Below are positions 23,584 to 32,066 of a stretch of 42,591 nucleotides of DNA, in pieces. Origin of the DNA: Phenylobacterium aquaticum (GTDB lineage: Bacteria; Pseudomonadota; Alphaproteobacteria; Caulobacterales; Caulobacteraceae); contig NZ_CANCLE010000009.1 in NCBI RefSeq assembly GCF_947378715.1, positions 1-42,591 on the forward strand, written 5' to 3'. Numbering within the stretch: the first letter of the stretch is position 1; the number at the start of each line of letters is the position of its first letter. Below the pieces are notes generated by a model, which saw only the letters and a program-made list of their open reading frames with translations, was not told where the DNA came from and did no database searches. A program made the position numbers and the translations under genes.

Positions 23584-25533
23584 ATGGCCAAGAACCCTGA
23601 AAGCCCGATCGAGCCCTTCAAACGCGCGCTGGCCAACGCCGCGCGCTCGCTCGCCGAGAGCCCCGACCTGGAGATCGTGTTTTCCGGCGAGGGCCCGCAG
23701 CTGATCGGCAACCGGGCGGTCCTGCCCCACCCGCCCCGTGACCTGACCCCGGCCGACGCCGCCCGCATCCGCGGCCTGGCCGACCAGATGGCCCTGCGCA
23801 TCTCGCACCATGACGCGGCGATCCACGCCAAGGCGCGGCCCGGCTCGGCCCAGGGGGCGCCGGTCTATGACGCCCTGGAGCAGGCCCGTATCGAGGCGGT
23901 GGGCGCCATTGCGCTCGGCGGCGTGCGCGAGAACCTCAAGGCCGTGCACGAGGCGGCCTGGGCCAAGCGCACCTTCAATCCCGTGGAGGCCGCCGCCAAT
24001 CCACCGGTCGCCGACGTCCTGGCCCTGATGGTGCGCGAGCGCCTGACCGGCGTGGCCCCGCCGGCCGCCGCCCAGCCCCTGGTCGACCTGTTCCGCAAGG
24101 ATATCGAGTCGCGGGCCGGCGACGACATCGACAGGCTGGTCGCCGTGGTCGACGACCAGAAGGCCTTCGCCCGGGTGGCCCGCACCATCCTGCGCGACCT
24201 GGCCATGGGCGACGACCTGTCCGACGCCCCCGACCAGGCCGATGACCAGGACGAGGAAGGCGAGGACGGCGAATCGGAAAGCTCTGAGGACGGCGACGAG
24301 GGCGAAGGCGAAGGCCAATCCCCGCAGCAGGCCTCGATGGACGAGAACGAGGCGACCCACCGCGAGAGCGAGGACGCCGACAGCCAGATGATGCAGGCCG
24401 AGGATGATCCCAACGCCGAGGACACTGACGAGCAGCCGGACATGGGCGAGGGCGAGCAGCCCGCCCGGCCGGAGCTGAAGGGCGACGCCAAGACCGCCAC
24501 CTACAAGGTCTTCACCACCGCCCATGACGAGGTGGTGGCGGCCGAGGAGCTGTGTGAGCCGGAGGAGCTGAGCCGCCTGCGCGCCTATCTGGACCAGCAG
24601 CTGGCCAGCCTTTCCAGCGTGGTCTCCCGCCTGGCCAACAAGCTGCAGCGCAAGCTGATGGCCCAGCAGAACCGTTCCTGGACCTTCGACCTGGAGGAAG
24701 GAATCCTCGATGTCGCGCGCCTGACCCGGGTGATCGTCGACCCGACCGCGTCCCTGGCGTTCAAGGAAGAGGAAGACACCGAGTTCCGCGACACGGTGGT
24801 CACCATACTGATCGACAATTCCGGCTCCATGCGGGGCCGCCCGATCATGGTCGCCGCCGTCTGCGCCGATATCCTGGCCCGCACGCTGGAGCGTTGCGGG
24901 GTCAAGACCGAGATCCTGGGCTTCACCACGCGGGCCTGGAAGGGCGGCTCCTCGCGTGAGGACTGGCTGAAGGCCGGCAAGCCCGCCCAGCCGGGGCGAC
25001 TGAACGACCTGCGCCACATCATCTACAAGGCCGCCGACGCCCCGTGGCGGCGCGCGCGACGCAATCTCGGCCTGATGATGCGCGAGGGCCTGTTGAAGGA
25101 GAATATCGACGGCGAGGCCCTGATGTGGGCGCACCAGCGGCTGATCGGCCGGTCCGAGGCCCGGCGCATCCTGATGGTGATCTCCGACGGCGCGCCGGTG
25201 GATGATTCGACCCTGTCGGTGAATTCCGGCCACTATCTGGAGCGCCACCTGCGCGAGGTGATCACCGAGATCCAGGACAAGAGCCCGGTGCAGTTGATCG
25301 CCATCGGCATCGGCCACGACGTGACCCGCTATTACCGGCGCGCCGTGACCATCGTCGATGTGGAGCAGTTGGCCGGCGCCATCGTTGACCAGCTGGCCGA
25401 GCTGTTCGACGAGGAGATTCGCAAATCGAACCGCAAGACCGCCAGCCTGCTGCCACCGCCGCCCACCACCCAGGGGCCCCAGGGCGCCGCCCGACGCTCG
25501 ACCTTCAAGGAAGTGCGGAGAGCCGTGGCGTGA
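23584..25533 (+). CDS. cobT: Cobaltochelatase CobT subunit (VWA domain)
   Basis: CobT is the VWA-domain partner of the CobS ATPase in aerobic cobalt insertion. The 649 residues comprise an N-terminal helical domain (about 1-200), a very acidic linker (about 205-300, long runs of E and D), and a C-terminal VWA domain. The metal-ion-dependent adhesion motif DNSGSM is at 411-416, and a later SDGAPVDDSTL completes the site. This domain order is that of the family and parallels BchD/ChlD. The start matches the family N-terminus (MAKNPESPIEPFKRAL). The stop overlaps the next gene (GTGA), so a phytase-like lipoprotein is translationally coupled. CobN is not in the window. Confidence 0.95.
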   Translation: MAKNPESPIEPFKRALANAARSLAESPDLEIVFSGEGPQLIGNRAVLPHPPRDLTPADAARIRGLADQMALRISHHDAAIHAKARPGSAQGAPVYDALEQARIEAVGAIALGGVRENLKAVHEAAWAKRTFNPVEAAANPPVADVLALMVRERLTGVAPPAAAQPLVDLFRKDIESRAGDDIDRLVAVVDDQKAFARVARTILRDLAMGDDLSDAPDQADDQDEEGEDGESESSEDGDEGEGEGQSPQQASMDENEATHRESEDADSQMMQAEDDPNAEDTDEQPDMGEGEQPARPELKGDAKTATYKVFTTAHDEVVAAEELCEPEELSRLRAYLDQQLASLSSVVSRLANKLQRKLMAQQNRSWTFDLEEGILDVARLTRVIVDPTASLAFKEEEDTEFRDTVVTILIDNSGSMRGRPIMVAAVCADILARTLERCGVKTEILGFTTRAWKGGSSREDWLKAGKPAQPGRLNDLRHIIYKAADAPWRRARRNLGLMMREGLLKENIDGEALMWAHQRLIGRSEARRILMVISDGAPVDDSTLSVNSGHYLERHLREVITEIQDKSPVQLIAIGIGHDVTRYYRRAVTIVDVEQLAGAIVDQLAELFDEEIRKSNRKTASLLPPPPTTQGPQGAARRSTFKEVRRAVA

Positions 25534-26513
25534 GGCGTTCTCCCCTGCGCCGCTGGGGAGGACTATTCGCCGTCCTGGCGCTCTGCGCCTGCTCCCCGCC
25601 GCCCGTGGCCCTGCCCAAGGGGCCGATGTCGGCTGGTCCGGGAATCACCGTCGTGGCCCAACCGGTTCCGCTCAATCCGAGCGCGCCACAGCAGGACCGG
25701 CTGGGGGACTTCACCTATGCGGGCGGCCTGGCCCTGGCGTCCGGCGACACCGCGCGCCTGCACGGCCTGTCGGACCTGAAGGTGCTTGCCGACAATCGCA
25801 TCGTCTCGGAGAGCGACGAAGGCGACCTCCTGGAGGCGCGGCTGGTGCTGGACGCAAAGGGCCGCCTGGCGGGGATCGCCGACGCCCGGATGAGCGTCCT
25901 GACCGGACCGGACGGCGAGCCCCTGCAGGGCAAGAACGAATCCGACGCCGAGGGGATCGCCGTCCTGCCCGACGGCGACCGACTGGTCAGCTTCGAGGAC
26001 GATGATCGCATCCTGCTCTATCCCGCCAAGGGCGGGGCGCCGCACGCGGTCAATTCGCCGGATGTGACCTTCCGGCACAATCTGGGCATGGAGGCCCTGG
26101 CCGCCCTCCCGTCGATCGCCCCGGACGCCTATGTCACGGGCCAGGAGGACACCGGCCAGACCTGGATCTGCCGCCTGTCGCGCGCCTGCGTCCTCGATCG
26201 CAAGGTCGATGTGCCAATGGGCGCCGGGCTGACTGCGGTCGCTCCCCTGCCCCAGGGCCGCACCGCCTATTTGATCCGCGCCTGGGACCCTGTGCGCGGC
26301 AGCCGGGTCAGCCTGCTGGTGCTGGACGCCAAGGGCGCCCAGGTCAGCCGGATCGAACTGGCCGCCCCGCTCAGCGTCGACAATTTCGAGGGGTTGGGCG
26401 CCGTACCCTCCGCCTCAGGAGCCGTTCGGTTCTATCTGATTTCAGATGATAATTTTTCCGCCAAGCAGCGCACCCTGCTGCTGGCCTTCGACTGGACGCC
26501 GCCGACCCGATAA
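25530..26513 (+). CDS. Esterase-like-activity-of-phytase family lipoprotein
   Basis: This 327-residue probable lipoprotein has a basic N-terminus, a hydrophobic stretch and an LCAC lipobox with lipidated C21. The mature part is beta-rich with propeller-like repeats (GGLALASGDTARLHGLSDLKVL; SDAEGIAVLPDGDRLVSFEDDDRILLY; FEGLGAVP), as in the phytase-like esterase (SdiA-regulated/Phytase-like) family, named from a domain in some phytases. Whether it hydrolyses phosphate esters is unknown. The start is GTG, overlapping the cobT stop, with GGAG upstream. Its coupling to cobT is common in Caulobacterales as far as I recall, but no functional link to cobalamin is established. Confidence 0.85.
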   Translation: MRRSPLRRWGGLFAVLALCACSPPPVALPKGPMSAGPGITVVAQPVPLNPSAPQQDRLGDFTYAGGLALASGDTARLHGLSDLKVLADNRIVSESDEGDLLEARLVLDAKGRLAGIADARMSVLTGPDGEPLQGKNESDAEGIAVLPDGDRLVSFEDDDRILLYPAKGGAPHAVNSPDVTFRHNLGMEALAALPSIAPDAYVTGQEDTGQTWICRLSRACVLDRKVDVPMGAGLTAVAPLPQGRTAYLIRAWDPVRGSRVSLLVLDAKGAQVSRIELAAPLSVDNFEGLGAVPSASGAVRFYLISDDNFSAKQRTLLLAFDWTPPTR

Positions 26514-26542
26514 CGGCGCGACATATATTAGGAGGACACCCC

Positions 26543-27286
26543 ATGAGCCGCACCGACGTCACGATTCCGACTCCCGACGGCGACGCCCGCGCCTTCGTCT
26601 TCACCCCTGACTGGGGCGCCGGCCCCTGGCCTGGCGTGATCTTCTACATGGACGGCCCGGCCATTCGCCCGGCCCTGTTCGAGATGGGCCAGAGGCTGGC
26701 TGACGCGGGCTATTATGTGCTGCTGCCAGACATGTTCTGGCGCGCGGGGCCCTATGAGCCGATCGTCATGGCCAATATCAAGACCGACGAAGATCGCCGG
26801 GCGTTCTTCGGCAAGCTGTTCCCCTCCACGAGCCCCGAGAAGTCGATGAGCGACACCGGGGTCTTCCTGGACTTTCTGTCCAGGCAGCCGGCGGTCAAGG
26901 GCGCCAAGGTCGGCGTGACCGGCTACTGCATGGGCGGGGCCATGGTGCTGCGCGCGGCAGGGACCTATCCCGACCGAATCGCCGCCGGCGGCGCGTTCCA
27001 CGGCGGCAATCTGGCCACCGACGCCCCCGACAGCCCCCACCTGCTGGCCCCCAGGATGAAGGCCAAGCTGCTGGTGGCCGGCGCCGACGAGGACAAGGGC
27101 TTCGACGACGCCCAGTGCGAGCGGCTGGACGCGGCGCTGAAGGCGGCGGGCGTCGACGCGGAGGTCACCATCTATCGCGGGGCCCGGCACGGCTACGCGC
27201 CCAAGGACATGCCGGTCTATAACGAGGACGCGGCCGAGCGGCACTGGCGCGAGCTGATCGCCCTGTTCGACAGCGTGCTGAAATAG
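26543..27286 (+). CDS. Dienelactone hydrolase family protein
   Basis: This 247-residue alpha/beta hydrolase belongs to the dienelactone hydrolase family. The nucleophile is C129 in GYCMGG, the acid is probably the D in GADEDKGFD (about 182), and the base is H216 (GARHGYA). A cysteine nucleophile is the hallmark of the true DLH family, which opens lactone rings of 4-carboxymethylenebut-2-en-4-olides, but many members act on other esters. AGGAGG lies 8 bases before the ATG, a very strong ribosome site. It follows the phytase-like gene by 29 bases, so cobT, the lipoprotein and this gene form one unit, ending at a strong terminator. Confidence 0.92.
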   Translation: MSRTDVTIPTPDGDARAFVFTPDWGAGPWPGVIFYMDGPAIRPALFEMGQRLADAGYYVLLPDMFWRAGPYEPIVMANIKTDEDRRAFFGKLFPSTSPEKSMSDTGVFLDFLSRQPAVKGAKVGVTGYCMGGAMVLRAAGTYPDRIAAGGAFHGGNLATDAPDSPHLLAPRMKAKLLVAGADEDKGFDDAQCERLDAALKAAGVDAEVTIYRGARHGYAPKDMPVYNEDAAERHWRELIALFDSVLK

Positions 27287-27298
27287 CGAAAAGCAAAA

Positions 27299-27323
27299 GG
27301 GCCGCCCCGGAGGGCGGCCCTTT
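27299..27323. terminator. Bidirectional terminator between the hydrolase and rpmB
   Basis: Perfect nine-base arms GGGCCGCCC (27299-27307) and GGGCGGCCC (27312-27320) close a CGGA loop. TTT follows on the plus strand, and TTTTGCTTTT follows on the minus strand. It can end both the cobT operon and the convergent rpmB transcript. Confidence 0.9.
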
Positions 27324-27347
27324 CGGTGTCGCAGGTCGTCGTCGGGC

Positions 27348-27647
27348 CTAGGCCGCGACGACGGTCTCGGCGAGCTTGGCCTTCAGCTGGCGCTTGATCT
27401 TGAGCGCCCGCGGGGACAGTTGCTCGTCACCGGCCTTCACCAGGAAGGCGTCGAGCCCGCCCCGGAAGTCCAGCGTGCGCAGGGCCGCATTGGTGATGCG
27501 CAGCTTGAACGTCTGACCCAGAGCATCCGACTGCAACGTCACAGGCGCCAAGGCCGGCAGGAACCGCCGCTTGGTCTTGATATTCGAGTGGCTCACATTG
27601 TGGCCGATCATGGGACCGACACCGGTGAGTTCGCAACGACGCGACAT
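27348..27647 (-). CDS. rpmB: 50S ribosomal protein L28
   Basis: Ribosomal protein L28 is part of the large subunit. The 99-residue product has the conserved N-terminus MSRRCELTGVGPMIGHNVSHS, then NIKTKRRFLPAL and the LRTLDFRGGLDAFL core. Its length is typical for alphaproteobacteria, longer than the E. coli form because of a C-terminal extension. Only one cysteine is near the N-terminus, so this is the zinc-free form. It stands alone, with no rpmG beside it. A good housekeeping promoter lies 59 bases upstream, and the gene ends at a bidirectional terminator. Confidence 0.97.
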   Translation of the reverse strand: MSRRCELTGVGPMIGHNVSHSNIKTKRRFLPALAPVTLQSDALGQTFKLRITNAALRTLDFRGGLDAFLVKAGDEQLSPRALKIKRQLKAKLAETVVAA

Positions 27648-27963
27648 GGCTTTCAGACCTACGCGAGAAATTAGAGGCGGACACGGGGTCCGCGCGGGAG
27701 CGGCGATATAGGCGAAGCAGGCGTCCGACGTCAAGGCGAGGCTGCACGACAACCGAAAGAGTCGATCTGTCGCACCCCGCGCGACCGCCAAGCTTGGCCT
27801 GACCCGATTGTGGTTAACGCCGGTTGGGATACAATCCCTTGTAGGGAACAAATCCCGAATCGCGCCGAGTCAGTGATTCGGTCCTGATTCGTTGCGCGCC
27901 TGTTCCGTCCGTTAACCATGACGCGTTAACACCCCCCGCCCGTTCGTTCCTGTGCAGCCCGGT
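27648..27963. other. rpmB upstream region without a gene
   Basis: These 316 bases hold the rpmB promoter near 27706-27734. Further upstream come two tandem GGGA-N5-TCCC boxes (27826-27838 and 27844-27856) and two GTTAAC palindromes (27911-27916 and 27925-27930), the first within TTAACCAT, which resembles a CtrA half-site. I find no convincing open frame on either strand. Confidence 0.6.
27706..27734 (-). promoter_or_regulatory. Housekeeping promoter of rpmB
   Basis: Read on the minus strand: -35 TTGACG (27734-27729), a 17-base spacer, and -10 CTATAT (27711-27706). It ends 59 bases before the rpmB ATG. Both elements and the spacing fit the vegetative sigma factor. Confidence 0.78.
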
Positions 27964-28434
27964 CTACCCGGCTCGGGCCGCCTCCAGCGCGGCGATGTCG
28001 ATCTTGCGCATCTTGAGCATGGCCTGGACCGCGCGGCCGGCCTTGGCCGGGTCCGGCCCCCCGATCAGGTCGGACATGTTCTCCGGAAGCACTTGCCAGG
28101 ACAGGCCGAAGCGATCCTTCAGCCAGCCGCACTGGCTTTCCGCCCCGCCCTCCGACAGCGCCGTCCAATAGCGGTCGATCTCGGCCTGGTCGGCGCACTG
28201 GATGACGAAGGACACGGCTTCGGTGAACTGGAACATCGGGCCGCCGTTCAGCGCGGTGAAGCGGGTGCCGTTCAGTTCGAACTGGGCGGTGACCACCTGG
28301 CCCGCCGGGCCCGGACCGTGATCGCCATAGCGGAACATCTCGCCGACCTTGGAATTGGGAAACAGCGCGACATAGAAGGTCACGGCCTCCTCGACCTGGT
28401 TATCGAACCACAGGCAGGGGGTGATGGGCTTCAT
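27964..28434 (-). CDS. VOC-family (PhnB-like) protein
   Basis: This 156-residue protein has the vicinal oxygen chelate fold, of the PhnB / 3-demethylubiquinone-9 3-methyltransferase-like type. Diagnostic segments are ITPCLWFDNQVEEAVTFYVALFPNS at the N-terminus, FELNGTRFTALNGGPMFQFTEAVSFVIQC in the middle, and CGWLKDRFGLSWQVLP near residue 110, followed by a C-terminal helix (AMLKMRKIDIAALEAA). The family name from ubiquinone methylation is an old misannotation, and most members have no known substrate. The DUF4153 gene lies upstream on the same strand with 111 bases between. The function is unknown beyond the fold. Confidence 0.9.
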   Translation of the reverse strand: MKPITPCLWFDNQVEEAVTFYVALFPNSKVGEMFRYGDHGPGPAGQVVTAQFELNGTRFTALNGGPMFQFTEAVSFVIQCADQAEIDRYWTALSEGGAESQCGWLKDRFGLSWQVLPENMSDLIGGPDPAKAGRAVQAMLKMRKIDIAALEAARAG

Positions 28435-28545
28435 CGGCGGATCCTCCAGGCCCGGCCCCGGCGGCCAGGCGGTCTCTTCAAGGACGATGCAAGCCCCGCC
28501 GTCCCGACAGGTCGATCACAAACGGACGGGAATGCGCGGCTGCGG

Positions 28546-30345
28546 TCAGTGCGGCTTGATCAGGGCGACGTCGGTGACGTCACCGCCCCCGCCCGCCGAC
28601 ATGCAGGCGACATCGGGGGTCACCCGAAGCCGCGCGGTTCCCACCATCAGATCCTGCCAGGGCGACTCGGGCGGCGCGACCGCCACCTTGCCGGCGGCCA
28701 GGGCCTCCGTCACACCGCAACTGGGACCAGACAGGGTTCCCGCCTTGGTCCAGGCGCCTGCGGCGAAGCCATAGACGTCGCCCGCCGATCCGGCTCGGAA
28801 CAGGGCGATCTCGGCGATCCCGTCGCCATTGAGGTCGCGGATCAACGCCTTGCAGCTGGCGCCTTCCGTCTGGCAGCCGGCGAAGGGGTCGACGCCCTTG
28901 GACCAATCCTGGCCAATGAAGGTCGCCGGGAGGTCGCCGCCGCCGACCACCGCCATGATCTTGGCGCGATCGACCTGGGGCACGGGCGGCGCATCATAGC
29001 GATTGTCGGCCTTTTGCGCCGCCTTGGCCCGGGCGGCGATGTCGAGGTCGCGGGCGGAGCCCTTGCGGGCGGCCAGCCTGGCCAGGGCGTTGGTCCCATA
29101 GCGGTGAGCTTCGAAACGCAGGAAGCGGTAGTCGAACTTGTCGGGCGCGACCTTGCCGGCCTCGAGCCTATGAACCTGGTCGCCGACCGACAGCCGTGAC
29201 GGGTCGGCGATGGGGCTGAACAGGGCCAGCAGCACGGCGATCACCACATGGGCCGTGGCGATATTGGTGCGCTCCAGCGGCGTCATCCAGGTCTTGGGCC
29301 AACAGGCCGCCACGGCGTAGCCAACGCCGTAGCAGAGCCCGACCAGTACGCAGGCTGTGGCCAGGATGCGCTCGGGCGTCAGGCCGTACTGGCCGATGCG
29401 CAAGGCCACCCCATAGGCGGCGATGACCACCAGGGGCAGGATCAGCAGCGCCGTGAGCCGGGCGGTCCATTTCAGGGCGAGCGGCGGATAGGCGTTCTCC
29501 TCGCCCTCCTGATAGGCGGCGTTGGTCAGCACGATCAGGGCGGCGGCGGCGCTGAGCAGGATGCCGGCGGCGCTCTTGGTAGCCCAGAGAGGGGCAAGAC
29601 CGGTGAACGGCAGGGCCGCCAGGAAGCCGGCGCCGATCAGGGCCATGACCGGTGACAACCAGGACAGCAGGGTGAGCGCCACCGTGCGGATGCCGCGCAC
29701 GAGGCCGGCGCGGACATCGGTGATGTGGATGGCGATCGCGAAGAAGGTGGTGGTGGCGGGGAAGGCGAACCAGGGCTTGCCGATGATGTCGCCGATCAGC
29801 TTGATGCCGATCAGGTGGAACAGGGCCGCGCCCAGGCCCAGCAGGATCCACAGGGCGGCGACGAACAGCACGGCCAGCACCAGCCGCACCCCGTCCTTCC
29901 AGGCGCCGTCGAAATAGCGGTGATAGTCGGCGAACCAGCGGCGATCCGCCTGGGCGGCGGCGATCAGCTGGTGAGTGATGAACAGGCCGACGGCGGCGTT
30001 GACGAACAGCAGGGCGGACGGGAAGTGGTCGGAGCCGATCTTCTCGGCGCACCAGGAGTCATAGGCGCCCAGCAGGGCGACGGTCGCGCCGGCGGCGATC
30101 AGCCAGCGGGTCAGGGTCAGGCGCTTCAGCCGATTGATCGCGCCCTGGGCCGCGACCGGGATCAGCACGGCGGCGACCGCCAGGGCCCCGAACAGGGCGG
30201 CGACCCAGCGGTTGTCGCCCAGGTGCTTGGCCCATTCGCTGAGACCATAGAGCACCAGGCCCTGGGCGAAACCGAGCCCGATCCGGGCCAGGGCCTCCTC
30301 GCGGCTGGGCTCAGCGCCCTCCAGGTCTCCGAACATCAGGCTCAT
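28546..30345 (-). CDS. DUF4153 polytopic membrane protein
   Basis: This 599-residue inner-membrane protein has about ten to twelve hydrophobic helices through residue 395 and a soluble C-terminal part of about 200 residues. The segment FPATTTFFAIAIHITDVRAGLVRGIRTVAL near 195 and the YQEGEENAYPPLALKW stretch near 285 are typical of the DUF4153 family. The C-terminal region includes DLNGDGIAEIALFRAGS, an FG-GAP or EF-hand-like repeat that may bind calcium. The role of the family is unknown. AAGGGAG precedes the ATG. It is divergent from the TetR efflux operon, with the palindromic operator closer to TetR. Confidence 0.88.
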   Translation of the reverse strand: MSLMFGDLEGAEPSREEALARIGLGFAQGLVLYGLSEWAKHLGDNRWVAALFGALAVAAVLIPVAAQGAINRLKRLTLTRWLIAAGATVALLGAYDSWCAEKIGSDHFPSALLFVNAAVGLFITHQLIAAAQADRRWFADYHRYFDGAWKDGVRLVLAVLFVAALWILLGLGAALFHLIGIKLIGDIIGKPWFAFPATTTFFAIAIHITDVRAGLVRGIRTVALTLLSWLSPVMALIGAGFLAALPFTGLAPLWATKSAAGILLSAAAALIVLTNAAYQEGEENAYPPLALKWTARLTALLILPLVVIAAYGVALRIGQYGLTPERILATACVLVGLCYGVGYAVAACWPKTWMTPLERTNIATAHVVIAVLLALFSPIADPSRLSVGDQVHRLEAGKVAPDKFDYRFLRFEAHRYGTNALARLAARKGSARDLDIAARAKAAQKADNRYDAPPVPQVDRAKIMAVVGGGDLPATFIGQDWSKGVDPFAGCQTEGASCKALIRDLNGDGIAEIALFRAGSAGDVYGFAAGAWTKAGTLSGPSCGVTEALAAGKVAVAPPESPWQDLMVGTARLRVTPDVACMSAGGGGDVTDVALIKPH

Positions 30346-30425
30346 CGATGGGCTCCCTTTCGCCCCAGTGGGGTCGCCTCAGGCTAGAGTGGCAAGCGGC
30401 TGCGTCAATCGCGCGAACCGTTGCT

Positions 30426-30447
30426 AATAACTGACTGGTCAGTTATT
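30426..30447. promoter_or_regulatory. Perfect palindromic TetR operator of the efflux operon
   Basis: Ten-base arms AATAACTGAC and GTCAGTTATT flank TG. It ends nine bases before the TetR ATG and lies 81 bases from the divergent DUF4153 start. The core ACTGACTGGTCAGT resembles operators of TetR-family efflux regulators, so autoregulation is likely. Confidence 0.78.
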
Positions 30448-30456
30448 TATTTGGCC

Positions 30457-31098
30457 ATGCTTCCCGCCGGCCAACCCAAGTTCCGTCGCCGCAAGGCCGA
30501 TCGCCCCGAGGAGATCGTCCGCGCCGCCCTGACCGTCTTCGCGTCCAAGGGCTTCGCCGCCGCGCGGCTGGAGGAGATCGCCGCCGAGGCCGGGGTCTCA
30601 AAGGGCGCGCTCTATCTCTATTTCGCCACCAAGGAAGACATGTTCCGCGCCGTGGTGGCCCAGGGCCTGGCCCCCAACCTGGCCTTCATCCAGGCCGCCG
30701 CCGCCAGCGCCCCGGCATTCGCCGACCTGGCCCGCACTCTGGCCGCCTTGCTCCCGCAGGTGGCGGAGCGGGCGCCGATCGCGGCCATCGCCAAGATGGT
30801 GATCGGCGAGGCGCGGAACTTCCCCGAGCTCGCCCGGGTCTGGCATGACCAACTGGTCGGGCCGGTGATCGCCACCTTCGCCCACGCCATCGCCGCCGCC
30901 CAGGCGCGCGGCGAGGTCCGCCCCGGCGATCCCCGCGCCTATGCCGTGTCCCTGGCGTCCGGCCTCTTGCTGGGCCTGGTGTTCAACGAGACCTTCGCCC
31001 CGGTCGGCGCCGCGCCCTTCGACATTCCCGCCCTTGCCCGCCAGCATGTGGAGACCGTGCTGGCCGGCATGCTCACCAATCCCGGAGCCCGGCCATGA
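30457..31098 (+). CDS. TetR-family transcriptional regulator of the efflux operon
   Basis: This 213-residue repressor has an N-terminal helix-turn-helix (about 18-65; EEIVRAALTVFASKGFAAARLEEIAAEAGVSK is the helix set, ending GALYLYFATKEDMF) and a C-terminal helical ligand domain of the TetR_C type. The ATG at 30457 is chosen because the TTG 12 codons upstream would place coding sequence across a perfect palindrome. Its stop overlaps the HlyD start (ATGA). Four genes (TetR, HlyD, ABC ATPase, ABC permease) are thus in one coupled operon. The arrangement resembles E. coli cecR-ybhG-ybhF-ybhS/R. It probably represses its own operon until a toxic compound binds. Confidence 0.93.
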   Translation: MLPAGQPKFRRRKADRPEEIVRAALTVFASKGFAAARLEEIAAEAGVSKGALYLYFATKEDMFRAVVAQGLAPNLAFIQAAAASAPAFADLARTLAALLPQVAERAPIAAIAKMVIGEARNFPELARVWHDQLVGPVIATFAHAIAAAQARGEVRPGDPRAYAVSLASGLLLGLVFNETFAPVGAAPFDIPALARQHVETVLAGMLTNPGARP

Positions 31099-32066
31099 GA
31101 CAGCGCCTGTTGACCCTGATCCTGCTGGCGGCGGCAGCGGCGCTGATCGCCGCAGTGGTGCTGGTTCCGCGCCTGACCCGACCGGCGGTGCTGTCCGGCT
31201 ATGTGGAAGGCGAGGCGCTATATCTGGCCTCGCCAGTCTCCGGCGCAGTGGCCAGCCTGAAGGTGCAGCGCGGTGACCGGGTGGCGGCCGGCCAGGCCCT
31301 GTTCACGATAGATCCGGCCCAGGTCGAGGGCGCGCGCGGTCAGGCCGCCGCCGAGGTCGCCGCCGCCCTGGCCCAGGCGGCTGACGCCCGGCTGGGCCAG
31401 CGGCCCGCGGAACTGGCCATCTATGACGCCAATATCGCCGCCGCCGAGGCCCGCGCGCGGGACGCCCAGGCGGTGCTGAACAGAGTGCGGCCGCTGGTGC
31501 GCCAGGGCATCTACGCCCCTGCCCGGCTCGACGACGCCAAGGCGAATTTCGATGCGGCCAGGGCCCAGGCCACCGCCGCCAGGCGCCAGCGCGAGGCCGC
31601 CGCCCTGGGCGCCCGCCAGGGACAGATCCGCGCCGCCGACAGCCGGGTCGCCCAGGCTCAGGCCGGCCTGGCCGCCGCCGAGGCGCGAATGGGCGACATC
31701 GCCCCCGTCGCCCCCACCGCCGCACGGGTCGAGGACGTGTTCTTCCAGGCCGGGGAATGGGCCACGGCCAACCAGCCGATCCTGGCCCTGTTGCCGGACG
31801 ACCGGATCAAGCTGCGATTCTTCGTGCCGGAGCAGGAGATCGCCGCCTATAGCCCCGGCGCCGTGGTGCGGTTCTCCTGCGACGGCTGCGCGGCTGGGCT
31901 GACCGCCAAGATCACCTATCTGAGCCCACGCCCCGAGTTCACCCCGCCGGTGATCTACAGCCGCGAGGCCCGCGACCGGCTGGTCTATCTGGTGGAGGCG
32001 CGGCCCAGCGTGCGGCTCAATCCCGGCCAGCCGGTGGACGTGGTCCCGCTGGGGGCCGGGCGGTGA
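31095..32066 (+). CDS. HlyD-family periplasmic adaptor subunit (YbhG-like)
   Basis: This 323-residue membrane fusion protein links the ABC permease to the outer membrane or delivers the substrate to it. A single N-terminal anchor covers about residues 7-26. A lipoyl-like half (VSGAVASLKVQRGDRVAAGQALFTI) comes at about 45-73. A long alanine-rich alpha-hairpin (about 78-200) probably forms a coiled coil, followed by the second half of the lipoyl and beta-barrel domains (VEDVFFQAGEWATANQPILALL). Its start overlaps the TetR stop and its stop overlaps the ATPase start (GTGA). The nearest named type is YbhG. Confidence 0.93.
   Translation: MRQRLLTLILLAAAAALIAAVVLVPRLTRPAVLSGYVEGEALYLASPVSGAVASLKVQRGDRVAAGQALFTIDPAQVEGARGQAAAEVAAALAQAADARLGQRPAELAIYDANIAAAEARARDAQAVLNRVRPLVRQGIYAPARLDDAKANFDAARAQATAARRQREAAALGARQGQIRAADSRVAQAQAGLAAAEARMGDIAPVAPTAARVEDVFFQAGEWATANQPILALLPDDRIKLRFFVPEQEIAAYSPGAVVRFSCDGCAAGLTAKITYLSPRPEFTPPVIYSREARDRLVYLVEARPSVRLNPGQPVDVVPLGAGR

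Noticed and set aside
27912..27929. Full CtrA site TTAA-N7-TTAA
   Set aside because: The two TTAA elements are separated by ten bases, not seven; only a half-site match remains.
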